A DNA stretch of 64,000 nucleotides from WRGT01 sp964450405 (GCA_964450405.1 CAYVCQ010000023.1:1-64000); one strand, 5' to 3'; shown: positions 27,904-37,585, counted from the stretch's first letter. Program-made: numbers and translations. Notes: generated by a model not told the origin, from the letters alone.

Positions 27904-29043
27904 CTAAAAAATTATCGCTTCACCGGCTTTTTTCTTTTTAACATCTTTCTGTGGTTCATCTGAATTATTCCCTGTTTTATCTTCAGGCAATGGCACAACT
28001 TGTTTGATCTGCTCTGTTGCTGTATCGGATTTTTTTTCTGAACCGGATTTTTTAATGGTAGAATCATCTTTTTTAGATTGATCAATTGTCTTGTCTGAAG
28101 AGGCTTCGGGATCGGCAGACTTAATTTCGATTAATTCATCATGGAGAGATTTTTGAATGACTTTATTTTCTTCAGTGTTTTCTGCGACAAAAATAAATTC
28201 TTCTATTGTATTATAAAACAGTTTAAGTTCCTTTTCTGCCATCGGTGTATTGTATACTAAATCATTTTTTATTCCAGCGACTGTTTTTTCCTTTATCATA
28301 ATCTCATTGTCTTTATTTGCTATCCCTCCGGTTTTCGGCTGCATTGCTATCAATCCTTTTAAGACAGAAAGAGTGGATATTCCGTTAGAGGACTTCACAC
28401 TGAATACTGTTCCATGTACTGTTGCAACAAAACTTTCAGTCTCAACGGAAAGTGAAGACCCATGCTGAAGTTTACCCACAGCGGCAGTGAGAATTCCCTT
28501 TGACAAGACAATCTCCTGTTTTTTCTGCAGAGCTGTTCTCAATGTAAATTCTGAATTCTCTCCAATTGAAATCATTGTCTTGTTATCTATAAGCAGAATC
28601 GCAATGGATTTTTCCTCTGTAAGAATCATTGTTCCCTGGGTGACGACATCCCCCTTTGATAGCGGTAAGAGTGAACCGTCAGTCTTTTTAATAAGGACAT
28701 TACCAGTTGCATGAATAACTGAAATATCCGAAAGATCCTGGTGCAGCAGTGTAGTGTTAACAATAAAAGCACCGGCAACTATTATCGTTATTGCAGCTGA
28801 ATATGCTGCACTGCGTGTATATTTGAGAGCTTCGGATAGTGAAAGGCTGATGCCGGTTTTTTTCATCATCGAAAAAATCTTTAAAGCCGGAGTCAGAAAA
28901 ATGGAGTGTGACATCTGACTTTTAAGAATTATCTTAAATGTTTCTTTTTTTATACGGGGTATCTGTGCCTGTATCTGCGGAGGAACAATTCCGGTATATT
29001 TATATTTTGTTAAAACTTTATGAACAAGATCGCCCGGGGTCAT
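27904..29043 (-). CDS. FecR-domain membrane protein, probable anti-sigma or sensor
   Basis: This 379-aa protein has a cytosolic N-terminus (~1-77), one transmembrane helix (~79-98) and a periplasmic FecR domain (~105-235) with the usual strand series (NVLIKKTDGSLLPLSKGDVV, IGENSEFTLR, VHGTVFSV). A long Lys/Glu/Ser/Asp-rich tail follows. Its start overlaps the stop of the ECF sigma gene by 4 bp, so it is probably the membrane regulator of that sigma factor. Unlike classic Fec systems, no TonB-dependent receptor is next to it. Confidence 0.82.
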   Translation of the reverse strand: MTPGDLVHKVLTKYKYTGIVPPQIQAQIPRIKKETFKIILKSQMSHSIFLTPALKIFSMMKKTGISLSLSEALKYTRSAAYSAAITIIVAGAFIVNTTLLHQDLSDISVIHATGNVLIKKTDGSLLPLSKGDVVTQGTMILTEEKSIAILLIDNKTMISIGENSEFTLRTALQKKQEIVLSKGILTAAVGKLQHGSSLSVETESFVATVHGTVFSVKSSNGISTLSVLKGLIAMQPKTGGIANKDNEIMIKEKTVAGIKNDLVYNTPMAEKELKLFYNTIEEFIFVAENTEENKVIQKSLHDELIEIKSADPEASSDKTIDQSKKDDSTIKKSGSEKKSDTATEQIKQVVPLPEDKTGNNSDEPQKDVKKKKAGEAIIF

Positions 29044-29570
29044 AATAACTCCTCCAGACTTTGTATCCCTTTTACGTTTTTTAAGTAATCTTCAAAACGC
29101 CTTGAGATTAAACTATATTTATATCTCACCTGACGTTCTGTCAGATCAAGTTGTGCGGCAGTTTTGTTGTAACTGAAATTATGTATTGCTATAAGATCAA
29201 AGAGAACTTTCTCCTCTTCGCTGGTAAAAATATCTTCATTTTCCAGGGCCTCATCAATCACAATGCGGACATCTCTAAAACCATTAACATAGGTCAACGA
29301 GATGTCGCTAATTAAGTCATCTATATTGATATTTTCACGTTTGTTTTTTTTATAAAAATTCAGAATCTCAAAGCGGATTGCACCATAGAGCCATTTCCGT
29401 ACATTTTCAATTTCATTGAACTTGTTGAAACATTGAATAAATATCTCCTGGCAGATATCCTTTACATCATTCACGTCGTTTATTTTTGTATATACTGTAC
29501 TGAATATGAGCGGATAGTACATATTATATGCCTCAGTAAATTTAATAAGCCGTTCATCCGATCGGGTCAT
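29040..29570 (-). CDS. ECF-family RNA polymerase sigma factor
   Basis: This 176-aa protein has a sigma-70 region 2 (YYPLIFSTVYTKI, DVKDICQEIFIQCF, KWLYGAIRFEILNFYKK) and a region 4 helix-turn-helix (YNKTAAQLDLTERQVRYKYS). It lacks sigma regions 1 and 3, as expected for ECF sigma factors of extracytoplasmic stress. It is translationally coupled to the downstream FecR-like gene (4-bp overlap), presumably its anti-sigma factor. Targets cannot be read from this sequence. Confidence 0.88.
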   Translation of the reverse strand: MTRSDERLIKFTEAYNMYYPLIFSTVYTKINDVNDVKDICQEIFIQCFNKFNEIENVRKWLYGAIRFEILNFYKKNKRENINIDDLISDISLTYVNGFRDVRIVIDEALENEDIFTSEEEKVLFDLIAIHNFSYNKTAAQLDLTERQVRYKYSLISRRFEDYLKNVKGIQSLEELL

Positions 29571-29957
29571 AAACTCTCAATGTTTCCTTCCAATATATAA
29601 GCAGAAATAAAATGAAATACCTGACAAACTTTTTTAAAAAAGTAAATTTCAGAATCATAGTACTTCTGAACTTGCTCAGAGATGTAAATATAGTACAGCA
29701 ATAATTTAAAAAAAATACAGCTCTATAGAAAAATTTTGTCAGGTTTTTCATCATTTTGCTGCTTATGTTACAAATTACAATGAATGATAATTTATAAGGA
29801 AGTAGCGTAATATAATTATACTCAGTACTTTCTTGTGAATTATTTCCCCGCTGCCAAGGACGGCGGAGAGTAATTTAAAATCAATATTATTTACCAGGTG
29901 TTGCTGTTTTCACAGACTTAGTAGTGTAAATTAAAATGTATCAGGAGTGCGATTGGA
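29571..29957. other. Divergent intergenic region
   Basis: This 387-bp AT-rich spacer lies between the sigma-factor gene and the glycosidase gene. A weak GC-rich imperfect palindrome occurs around 29838-29876. A 66-codon leftward frame overlapping the sigma start looks like chance. Nothing else stands out. Confidence 0.4.
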
Positions 29958-31412
29958 ATGAAAAGGAAAAATTCCCTTAAGTTGTTTGTAATAATTTTAG
30001 CAGTATTTTTATTATTTCAAAACTGCAAAGATGCGGGAAAACCGGATTCCGGAAATGAAGGAAGCGTCGGATATAATAAATTTGGAATTCAGGAAGCTCA
30101 TTATTCAATGTGGGATACCGAACCTTATTATCAGGGTGGAACAGTTGAACAGGCTAAAGTGATGTTTGATAACCTTGACCAGATGCATGTTAAAAACTTC
30201 AGGTATACAATTTTCTGGTCACTCGTAGAGAGAAATACCGAAGGAAATTATAACTGGGGTCCTCACGATCAGCTGATCGCTTATCTGGCAGATAAAAATT
30301 TAGATATCAGTATTATGATTCAGGGTGCTAATTCTTTTTATTATGATCCCGAAATACCTCCTGTTGTATCTAATACTGCTTATCATGCGGCATGGCTAAA
30401 TTTCATCGGCGCTGTTGTAAACAGATATGGTGATAAAGTTAAAAGATGGGAAATCGGCAATGAAGAGGATAGCAGAGAATTCTGGAAACCGGAGCCTAAT
30501 CCGGCTGAATTTTCTGCATTTTTAATTTCAACGGCAAATAAGATAAGATCAATACAATCGGATGCTTTTATTATTATGGGAGGAGTTACTCCATTTCCAT
30601 CTGATGAAGCCGGATACTACGGAAGCCGGGAATTTTTAACTGCCTGTTTTGCAGCAGGAGTGCTGGATTATGTTAATGCTGTAGGAATCCATCCATACAG
30701 ATCAAAACCTGAAGGTCCATTTAACTGGGGATTTACAACTTCACCACTTAATGAATCATCGTTTGAAGATGAGATAATATATTTAAAAAACTTAATAGCG
30801 GGTTATAAGACGGGTATTGAATTATGGAATACCGAGTCTGGTTTTTTCAATAATGCTTATGTAGATGAAAATAATCAAAATAAAAAATTATACAGTCAGG
30901 TTAAGCTGTTATCCCGTTTTATGCTGGTTGATTATGCAGCTGGTTTGAAAGGCCTGACTTATTTCAGACTGCGAGTAAATAATCAATTTCCGCCAATCCA
31001 GCCGATGTTTCAGGGACTTATAGAAGAGGATAATAATTACAAACGCCCTGCATTTGCTGCAATGAAAAGTATTTGTGATATCATTGGTTCTGAAGATGTC
31101 GTTTATGTAAAAACTATACATGCAACCGGGAAGATAAATAATATTGATACTGCTGTTAGAGTTGAGATTTATACAAAAGGGAATAAAAATATAATCGCAT
31201 ACTGGCTGCCGGAGGATATCGATAATACCCAAAAAGCAGTAAGAAGAATCAATCTGAATATCAGCGACATATCGAATCTGAATTACAAAGTCAGAGATAT
31301 TTTACAAACCGGTACAGAAATTGTCGATTATACCATATCAGAAAGCGGCGGAACAGTTTCATTTGATAATTTACCGGTGACAGATTATCCATTCATTTTG
31401 ATGGAGAATTGA
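29958..31412 (+). CDS. Clan GH-A glycoside hydrolase lipoprotein
   Basis: This 484-aa lipoprotein has a hydrophobic signal (~8-21) and C23. Residues ~40-400 form a TIM barrel of clan GH-A, similar to GH39/GH5-like enzymes. The acid/base is probably E169 in RWEIGNEED and the nucleophile E293 in ELWNTESGF; NFRYTIFWSLVE is the typical beta-2 strand. A C-terminal beta-sandwich (~400-484) follows. It should hydrolyse a beta-linked polysaccharide or glycoside at the cell surface; the substrate is unknown. AGGAG lies about 10 nt before the ATG. Confidence 0.82.
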   Translation: MKRKNSLKLFVIILAVFLLFQNCKDAGKPDSGNEGSVGYNKFGIQEAHYSMWDTEPYYQGGTVEQAKVMFDNLDQMHVKNFRYTIFWSLVERNTEGNYNWGPHDQLIAYLADKNLDISIMIQGANSFYYDPEIPPVVSNTAYHAAWLNFIGAVVNRYGDKVKRWEIGNEEDSREFWKPEPNPAEFSAFLISTANKIRSIQSDAFIIMGGVTPFPSDEAGYYGSREFLTACFAAGVLDYVNAVGIHPYRSKPEGPFNWGFTTSPLNESSFEDEIIYLKNLIAGYKTGIELWNTESGFFNNAYVDENNQNKKLYSQVKLLSRFMLVDYAAGLKGLTYFRLRVNNQFPPIQPMFQGLIEEDNNYKRPAFAAMKSICDIIGSEDVVYVKTIHATGKINNIDTAVRVEIYTKGNKNIIAYWLPEDIDNTQKAVRRINLNISDISNLNYKVRDILQTGTEIVDYTISESGGTVSFDNLPVTDYPFILMEN

Positions 31413-31437
31413 CTGTAAGTGAAATTTTGTTAAACCA

Positions 31438-31482
31438 GGGGATATTGTAGAAACACATTGCATGCGCATATACAATATCCCC
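31438..31482. terminator. Perfect 12-bp hairpin after the glycosidase gene
   Basis: GGGGATATTGTA (31438-31449) pairs perfectly with TACAATATCCCC (31471-31482) across a 21-nt loop, 25 bp after the stop codon of the glycosidase gene. No T-run follows, so it may be a processing or stability hairpin, or a mobile palindrome, rather than a classic terminator. The rest of the 307-bp gap 31413-31719 shows nothing else. Confidence 0.4.
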
Positions 31483-31719
31483 ATTGCAGACGTATCTGCA
31501 CAATTCCCAAATAGATATAAAGTAATTTGAACATGACAATCCTCAAATTTTGCAGGTAATTATGATTTCCCACGCGCCTTCATAGTCATTGAAAGAATTT
31601 TTGGTACAGGTTTATGAGCAGATATAGCATAAACCACATTTTCTTCTTGAAAATAATATTTATTATTAAGCTATGGTTTACATTGAACTATATATAATTA
31701 TAAATGAGGTTATTTAAAA

Positions 31720-32949
31720 ATGGCAAAAATCAGACCTTTCAGAGGAATAAGACCGGTTAAGGATCTTGCTGATAAAATCGCGGAGCTGCCTTATGATGTT
31801 GTTTCGCTACCGGAGGTTATTGCAATTGCAGGGAACAATCCGTATAACTTTTACCATGTGACAAGATCGGAGATGGATCTTGCTGCGGGTACAGACCCAT
31901 ATTCCCCCGAGGTATATAAAAAGGCTAAACAGACCTTTGATGAGTTCATCAGCAAAGGTTCAATGATGATTGATGAGAAACCTTTGTTCTATCTCTATTC
32001 GCAGGTAATGGATGGCCGAACACAGACCGGAATTGTTGCCGGAGCGGATGTGGATGATTATCTTGCGGAGATAATTAAAAAACACGAACTGACAAGAGAA
32101 GAGAAGGAACTGGATAGAACAAGACATATCGATATTACAAACGCAAATACCGGTCCTGTTTTTCTGATCTATAGAGACAGTGACGAAAAAAGAAAACTTA
32201 TTGAAAAAGCAATGAAGACAGAACCTGTATATGATTTTACCGCAGCTGATGGAATTAAACATATTGTAAGACTCATTGAAGATCAGACTCTCATATCTGA
32301 TATTGAAAAAGCATTTGTTAACGATGAGCTATACATTGCAGATGGTCATCATCGTGCAGCTTCGGCAGTGAGAGTTGCTAAAATGCGCAGAGAGAAAAAT
32401 CCGGGATATACCGGGGATGAGGAGTTTAACAGGTTTTTATCGGTAATTTTCCCTCATACTCAGCTGAAGATTCTGGCATATAATCGTGTAGTTAAAGATC
32501 TCAACGGTTTGTCGCCTGAGGATTTCAAGAAGAAGCTCGGCGAAGAATTTACTATAGAAAAGAGCAGTGTAAAAGTTCCGGTGAAGGTCAATACTTTTTC
32601 AATGTACATAGGGAAGGAGTGGTTCTCAATTACACCGAAGTTTGAAATATCTAAAGATCCCATCGAGTCGCTGGATGTAACGATTATTCAGAAGAGAGTT
32701 CTTGCTCCGCTTCTTGGAATCAATGATCCCAGAAAGGATAAGCGAATTGATTTTGTCGGCGGAATAAGAGGAACTGCCGAGCTTGAGAAGGTTGTTGATT
32801 CAGGTGACTTCGCTGTTGCTTTTTCAATGTATCCAACAGAGATCGAACAGCTTATGGATGTATCGGATGCGGGAATGATAATGCCTCCGAAATCCACATG
32901 GTTTGAACCGAAACTGAGAGACGGTTTAATTGTTCACGAACTGGGATGA
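31720..32949 (+). CDS. DUF1015 family protein
   Basis: This 409-aa cytosolic protein belongs to DUF1015: the N-terminal KIRPFRGIRPVKDLADKIAE stretch, an early PYDVVS motif, the central IADGHHRAASAV motif and a closing MPPKSTWFEPKLRDGL stretch are family hallmarks. Members are often encoded beside serA/serC, and the fold has been proposed to bind a phosphorylated or nucleotide ligand, but no reaction is established. Here serC is about 6 kb away. It ends 4 bp from the convergent receiver-GGDEF gene. Confidence 0.9.
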   Translation: MAKIRPFRGIRPVKDLADKIAELPYDVVSLPEVIAIAGNNPYNFYHVTRSEMDLAAGTDPYSPEVYKKAKQTFDEFISKGSMMIDEKPLFYLYSQVMDGRTQTGIVAGADVDDYLAEIIKKHELTREEKELDRTRHIDITNANTGPVFLIYRDSDEKRKLIEKAMKTEPVYDFTAADGIKHIVRLIEDQTLISDIEKAFVNDELYIADGHHRAASAVRVAKMRREKNPGYTGDEEFNRFLSVIFPHTQLKILAYNRVVKDLNGLSPEDFKKKLGEEFTIEKSSVKVPVKVNTFSMYIGKEWFSITPKFEISKDPIESLDVTIIQKRVLAPLLGINDPRKDKRIDFVGGIRGTAELEKVVDSGDFAVAFSMYPTEIEQLMDVSDAGMIMPPKSTWFEPKLRDGLIVHELG

Positions 32950-32953
32950 TTTT

Positions 32954-33895
32954 TTAAAAAGTATAAATCTCTATTTTATTATCACCTTTTTCACAGGCAG
33001 CAGTTGTGGCAAATTCAGATCGTCTGATGAATGATTCAAGTACAAGATCATTTATCAGATGATCATCGGGTTTGCCGTTTTTCTCAACGTCACTAGGGTC
33101 GAGTTCAGATATTCCTATTGAAACACATGGACTGATATAGTCCTCTTTATATCTGAATTTTTTACTTCCAAGATTCTTTATAATTCTTTCTGCAACTTTC
33201 TGGGCATCCTCGTTTCTTGCACGGGGGAGAAATATTACAAAACGTGAAATTTCAAATCTGCCGATTTTGTCGTATGGACGGATCGATTTTTTTAATCTTG
33301 AGGCAAATTCGCCAAGGAAGGCATCAAATACACGCGTACCGAATTCGGTCAGCAGATCTTCATAGTTGTGCATATTTATCATAATAGAACATGTGAAATC
33401 ACCGCTTCTGGATGCTCTCCCCATTTCATTAAGCATTTCATCAAGGAGTGCTCTTCTGTTCAGAACGGAAGTGATTGGATCCTCTTTTGCATACTTGATC
33501 AGTTTTTTCTTTGTTTTAAGCAGAAGATTGTTCAGATCTATATGTTTTTTTATTACATTAAGTTTCAGCTTTAGTTCATCCTTAGAAAAAGGAATAACTA
33601 TATAATCATCAGCACCGGACGTGACCCCCTCTGCGAGGTCATTTGCAGTATCTTTAGTTCCAATAAGCAGGATATAAGGGTGGCTTTTCATATTCTTTAT
33701 TTTCCGGATTGCTGTACATATCTCGGTGTTCATGCCGTCGATCCAGTTTATTATAACAAGATTCGGCATACCGGTATTGAGCACTTCAATTATCGGCTGG
33801 TTATGAAGTTCAGTAATCTCCAAACCAAAATCGGATGATATCTCTTCCAGTGGCTTAAGAATTGTTTTTGTATGATTTGCCAGAGTTACTTTCAT
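32954..33895 (-). CDS. Degenerate receiver-GGDEF protein
   Basis: This 313-aa cytosolic protein has a receiver fold (~1-115) joined to a GGDEF fold (~130-313). The receiver lacks key residues: the phosphoacceptor Asp is N50 (NLVIINW) and the conserved Lys-Pro is I101-P102. The GGDEF active-site loop reads EISRF (215-219), so diguanylate cyclase activity is very unlikely. The overall folds are preserved (DPITSVLNRRALLDEM, then VSIGISELDPSD). It may act as a phosphorylation-independent binding protein for a nucleotide or another protein. Confidence 0.85.
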   Translation of the reverse strand: MKVTLANHTKTILKPLEEISSDFGLEITELHNQPIIEVLNTGMPNLVIINWIDGMNTEICTAIRKIKNMKSHPYILLIGTKDTANDLAEGVTSGADDYIVIPFSKDELKLKLNVIKKHIDLNNLLLKTKKKLIKYAKEDPITSVLNRRALLDEMLNEMGRASRSGDFTCSIMINMHNYEDLLTEFGTRVFDAFLGEFASRLKKSIRPYDKIGRFEISRFVIFLPRARNEDAQKVAERIIKNLGSKKFRYKEDYISPCVSIGISELDPSDVEKNGKPDDHLINDLVLESFIRRSEFATTAACEKGDNKIEIYTF

Positions 33896-34095
33896 ATAGA
33901 CCTGCCTGATGAAATTATATTCTTTATGAGTAATGTTTTTTTAAAATTTGTCAACAAATTTACGTAACTGCTTAAAAACCATGGGCGATTGTGCTTCCCC
34001 CGTGCATAAGGCGCCGAGAAAATACATTCACAGTTAGTTTTTTAAGTAGATATTAATTCATGGGCGGTTCCAATAACTCAATCTTTACAGGGTTT

Positions 34096-34164
34096 AAGGG
34101 GCGGAAGCCCCTTTGAAAGACCCGCAGGGTTACACGCTGCCCCCAAAACGGAGTTTTGGGGGCA
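34096..34164. repeat. Three-hairpin element, copy A
   Basis: Three successive stems occur: AAGGGGC/GCCCCTT (34096-34113), ACCC-GCA-GGGT (34120-34130), and a perfect 12-bp stem TGCCCCCAAAAC/GTTTTGGGGGCA with a GGA loop (34138-34164). It lies 10 bp beyond the sppA stop. Copy B at 43655-43722 has the same three-stem order with different stem bases. It may end sppA transcription or be a mobile palindrome. Confidence 0.6.
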
Positions 34165-34173
34165 GATCTTATC

Positions 34174-36615
34174 TCATTCAATCTCAATTGAATATGGCTG
34201 TATATAGAGCATTTTCTCCTGCATCATATTATACTTTTCTATATTTGAAACGATAAAATTCATATATTTAAGAAAAGAAAAAGTTTCAGTGCTGCCTAAA
34301 AGGTTTTTAAGAATAGACTTGTTTTCCGGAAAGTTTAAAATTCTGCAGCTGGAATTGATACCTGCCTTAAGTTTTGCGTATTCAATAGCTGCTGCAAATC
34401 CGCCATTTTCGTTGATGAGTTTGTTATTCTTCGCTGCAGCGCCGGTGTGAATTTTCCCCTCGGCTACATCTGAGATCTCCTTATCTGTGATATTTCTTGC
34501 TTCCATGACTTTCCCGGTGAATCTGTCGTAAATGAAATTTATATTTTTCTGAAAGAGAAGCTTTTCATTATCTTTGAGGCTTCGTGATTCAGAGAATACA
34601 TCGGCAAAGTCGCTCATCTTAATTGTTTCTGTTGTTATGCCGAGTTTGGAATAGAGCTCCTCGGCAGTTATCTTTCCGGATACAACTCCTATTGATCCGG
34701 TGATTGTCGCTTTATCTGCAAAGATGGTGTCGCCGGTGCAGGCGATGTAGTAACCTCCCGACGCGGCGATGTTGCCGAATGAGAAGACTACAGGCTTGGG
34801 ATTTTTCTTTTTAGCAGAGATCAGTGCGTTCCACATGTAATCTGAAGCGGCTGCAGATCCCCCTCCTGAATCAATTCTGACTACGATCGCTTTAACTGAA
34901 TTGTCTTCGAATGCGGTGTCGATTGAACTTTTATAATCATAATCACCGGTAGATCCGCCAGATATTGATCTGCCTCCTTTTCCTGAAACTATCGATCCGG
35001 TTGCGGTAATTACTGCAATAGCAGGAATTGTTCCCCAGGCTCTTAGTGATTCTTCTTCTTCGGTATAATCCGTGAATGAAATTGTTCTTCCCTTTTTATT
35101 TACTGATTCAAGGGCTTCATTGGCATACATTACCTCGTCGATAAAACCTTTCTCCTTTGCCTCTGCAGGTGTATAGAAACCTTTACTAAATAGATCCTGA
35201 ATATCGTTACGCTTTAGTTTGCGTTCATCAATGATTCCGGATATAAACTGTTCATTCAGATCTGATAATATTTCTGTTAAATTCTCACGGGCCTCTTTGG
35301 ACATTTCAGTTCTGGTAAAAGCCTCGCTGAAGGATTTGTATTTACCTTTACTGAAAGCTTCAAATTTAACTCCCCCCTTGTCGAGAAGCCCTTTTAGAAA
35401 ATAAGTTTTCATAGAGAGTCCGGTAAGCGTAAAAACTGCGTTGGGAGTAAAAAATATTTTGTCAGATGCAGTTGCAAGATAGTACTCCTTGTTCCCGGAA
35501 TAGTTAAGTATTGCATAAACTTTTTTTCCGTTAGATCTGAATCTGCTCAGCAGATCCCTAATCTCCTGTATCTGAGCCATGCCGAATCGGATGCTGTCAA
35601 TTTCAATGATGAATCCTTTTATAGTGGAATCATCTCCCGCTCTTTTAATTCCTCTAGCCAGATCCTGAAATGTTTGTTCCCGTTTCGTGAAAATTCCCGA
35701 TTCGTCTCTCTCTGATGAATAGTTATCGCTGATTTTCAGAGCAATAAAATTTTCCGAAGCAGGTATTTCAATAGGATCTTTTCTTTTCTTGAAATTAAAT
35801 GCAATACCGGCACTCTTAAAATTTCCGGTTTCTGATTTTGCCGATCCGTAACCATCGAGAGTAATACCACAGCCTGTGCCGCTTCTAATAAAGAGAGGAA
35901 GAGTTACTCCGGCAGTAAAACTTTTGTCCGAGCCGTACTTTAATATTAGAGATATATCTTTATAACCGCTGATCTCGGCAGAATAGAAAAAATCAGCCTT
36001 TTTGAAACTTGTATTTTCTTTTTTAACGCAATCTGCGGTCAGAGTTAAATATTCCTTCCATGGCCGGACCGCCACGGAATAAATATAGCTGCGGTTAATT
36101 CTCTCTCCATCAATTGAGGCATTAAGATCTTTGAACACGGCGCCGAAAGAAAGAAAAGATACCGGGCGCAGGAGCAGACCGGCATTCCATCCGTAATAGT
36201 TATTTAAGTAATCATCGCTGCTTCGACTGAAAGAAAATCCTGCACCGAAGCCGAAGATATTTTTAAAGAAAAATCCTCTATTGATTGAGTAGAGGTTAAC
36301 TCCGGAGTCCAGAAGAGAATCACCGGTGGTGTCCGGGATTGAATTATATCTGGAATATATCATGTCAAATCCGTACAAATTGATAGAGGCAAAATGATTG
36401 CCGTTCTTCTCACTGTTATACGATACATATCTATAGGCAATATCTTCAGTGGTATCTAAATCGCTGAAGACCGGATTCATCATTGATGAAAAAGATCCCT
36501 CTGAGTAACTTGCAGAGAGCGCCGATGGAGGTAAGGGAAATGGATTTTCAATGGCGTACAAAAAAGATGCGGCCGTTGTGATTATAAATAATGCAGCTGT
36601 GATTTTTTTAAGCAT
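34174..36615 (-). CDS. sppA: SppA-type S49 signal peptide peptidase fused to an N-terminal outer-membrane-like domain
   Basis: This 813-aa protein is a double-domain S49 protease. Residues ~285-500 and ~525-770 are the two SppA halves. The catalytic Lys is probably K427 (GKYKSFSEAF) and the Ser S619 (NIAASGGYY), as in 67K-type SppA, which degrades signal peptides in the membrane. Unlike classic SppA, an extra ~280 residues after a signal peptide (~1-22) look like Tyr/Phe/Gly-rich beta-strands of a barrel (for example FGFGAGFSFS, LSFGAVF). The whole is likely periplasmic or outer-membrane associated. A strong CCAGGAG ribosome site precedes ATG. Confidence 0.83.
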   Translation of the reverse strand: MLKKITAALFIITTAASFLYAIENPFPLPPSALSASYSEGSFSSMMNPVFSDLDTTEDIAYRYVSYNSEKNGNHFASINLYGFDMIYSRYNSIPDTTGDSLLDSGVNLYSINRGFFFKNIFGFGAGFSFSRSSDDYLNNYYGWNAGLLLRPVSFLSFGAVFKDLNASIDGERINRSYIYSVAVRPWKEYLTLTADCVKKENTSFKKADFFYSAEISGYKDISLILKYGSDKSFTAGVTLPLFIRSGTGCGITLDGYGSAKSETGNFKSAGIAFNFKKRKDPIEIPASENFIALKISDNYSSERDESGIFTKREQTFQDLARGIKRAGDDSTIKGFIIEIDSIRFGMAQIQEIRDLLSRFRSNGKKVYAILNYSGNKEYYLATASDKIFFTPNAVFTLTGLSMKTYFLKGLLDKGGVKFEAFSKGKYKSFSEAFTRTEMSKEARENLTEILSDLNEQFISGIIDERKLKRNDIQDLFSKGFYTPAEAKEKGFIDEVMYANEALESVNKKGRTISFTDYTEEEESLRAWGTIPAIAVITATGSIVSGKGGRSISGGSTGDYDYKSSIDTAFEDNSVKAIVVRIDSGGGSAAASDYMWNALISAKKKNPKPVVFSFGNIAASGGYYIACTGDTIFADKATITGSIGVVSGKITAEELYSKLGITTETIKMSDFADVFSESRSLKDNEKLLFQKNINFIYDRFTGKVMEARNITDKEISDVAEGKIHTGAAAKNNKLINENGGFAAAIEYAKLKAGINSSCRILNFPENKSILKNLLGSTETFSFLKYMNFIVSNIEKYNMMQEKMLYIQPYSIEIE

Positions 36616-36834
36616 TTGTTTCTCCTGGAATAAGATTCAATTTTATAATTAAATCAATTTGTTCTGTGGCTGACTAATAAGTTTACCCGTTGTAATACCG
36701 ATATCCCACATGCCTGATTTAATCAGGAGATTTCTGTATTGTCCGGTTTAATAAAAAAATACTATTAGAACCACTAATTGATGCTGCAAAATAGATATAA
36801 CATTTATCAAACTAAAAATACAGATTCCGGATCT

Positions 36835-37434
36835 CTAAATCAAAGAAAGATAGTCTTCTTTTATAATCTGAAAAATTGTATCCTGGCTAAGACTTCCGTC
36901 CACTTTCAAAAAAACCGGAGAGGACATAGATAAAAAGTTTTCACGTACTCTTTCAAGGAATGATTTTTTTTCAAATAGTTCAGTTTTTCCTGAACCGTTT
37001 CTTAAAGATATTCTTCTCAGTGCTTCATCAGGCGCTATGTCAATGTAATAGACTCTGTCCGGTACGGGGAAGCGGCGGTTGATGTTTTCACTGATTATTT
37101 CTGAAGGCGGAATTTCCGGGGAGCCCTGATACGCTGCGTTTGAGTAGAAGTATCTGTCCATAACAATTGTTATGCTGCTGTCGATGCAGGGTTTAATGTT
37201 AAGATCATAATCCTGCTGACGGTCTTCTATAAAAAGACGAATCTGCTCAGAAACAGGGAGAGGTGTATCGCCCTGAAGCATCTTTCGTATTTTCAGGCCA
37301 TGCTCACCATTTGTCGGTTCCGCCAGATGTCTAACTGGAATGTTTTTCGATTTTATGAAATCGTATAGGAGAGAGCATTGTGTAGATTTCCCGGAACCAT
37401 CTATCCCTTCAAAGACAATAAATTTACTTTTCAC
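36835..37434 (-). CDS. tmk: Thymidylate kinase
   Basis: This 199-aa P-loop kinase converts dTMP to dTDP with ATP. FEGIDGSGKSTQ (8-19) is the Walker A loop, VMDRYFYSNAAYQG is the DR(Y/W) substrate loop, and REN follows a lid region (ERVRENFLS). Length is typical. It lies in a leftward run with sua5 and the EI24 gene, separated from EI24 by 151 bp containing a palindromic element. Confidence 0.95.
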   Translation of the reverse strand: MKSKFIVFEGIDGSGKSTQCSLLYDFIKSKNIPVRHLAEPTNGEHGLKIRKMLQGDTPLPVSEQIRLFIEDRQQDYDLNIKPCIDSSITIVMDRYFYSNAAYQGSPEIPPSEIISENINRRFPVPDRVYYIDIAPDEALRRISLRNGSGKTELFEKKSFLERVRENFLSMSSPVFLKVDGSLSQDTIFQIIKEDYLSLI

Positions 37435-37458
37435 AATATTTATGCTCCTCTAGCCATT

Positions 37459-37561
37459 TGTCATCCTGAACTTGTCGAACGGTGATGAATACTTTCATTT
37501 TTCCAGATCTTAGTAATGCCAAAGAGTTCTGTCTCCCCGGGCCTGTCAAAGGGTGACAGAT
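37459..37561. repeat. TGTCATCCTGAACTTGTCGA palindromic element
   Basis: A left arm TGTCATCCTGAACTTGTCGA beginning at 37459 and a right arm GGCCTGTCAAAGGGTGACAG ending at 37559 are imperfect inverted repeats. TGTCATCCTGA...TCAGGATGACA elements are very common non-coding palindromes in bacterial genomes. This copy sits between the EI24 and tmk genes and looks partly decayed. Confidence 0.5.
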
Positions 37562-37585
37562 TCTATGAGTTAATACTTCACTTCG

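Noticed and set aside
29554..29754. 66-codon leftward frame overlapping the ECF sigma start
   Set aside because: Low-complexity, hydrophobic and Lys/Phe-rich, no good ribosome site, and it overlaps a sure gene start in another frame; most likely chance in AT-rich DNA.
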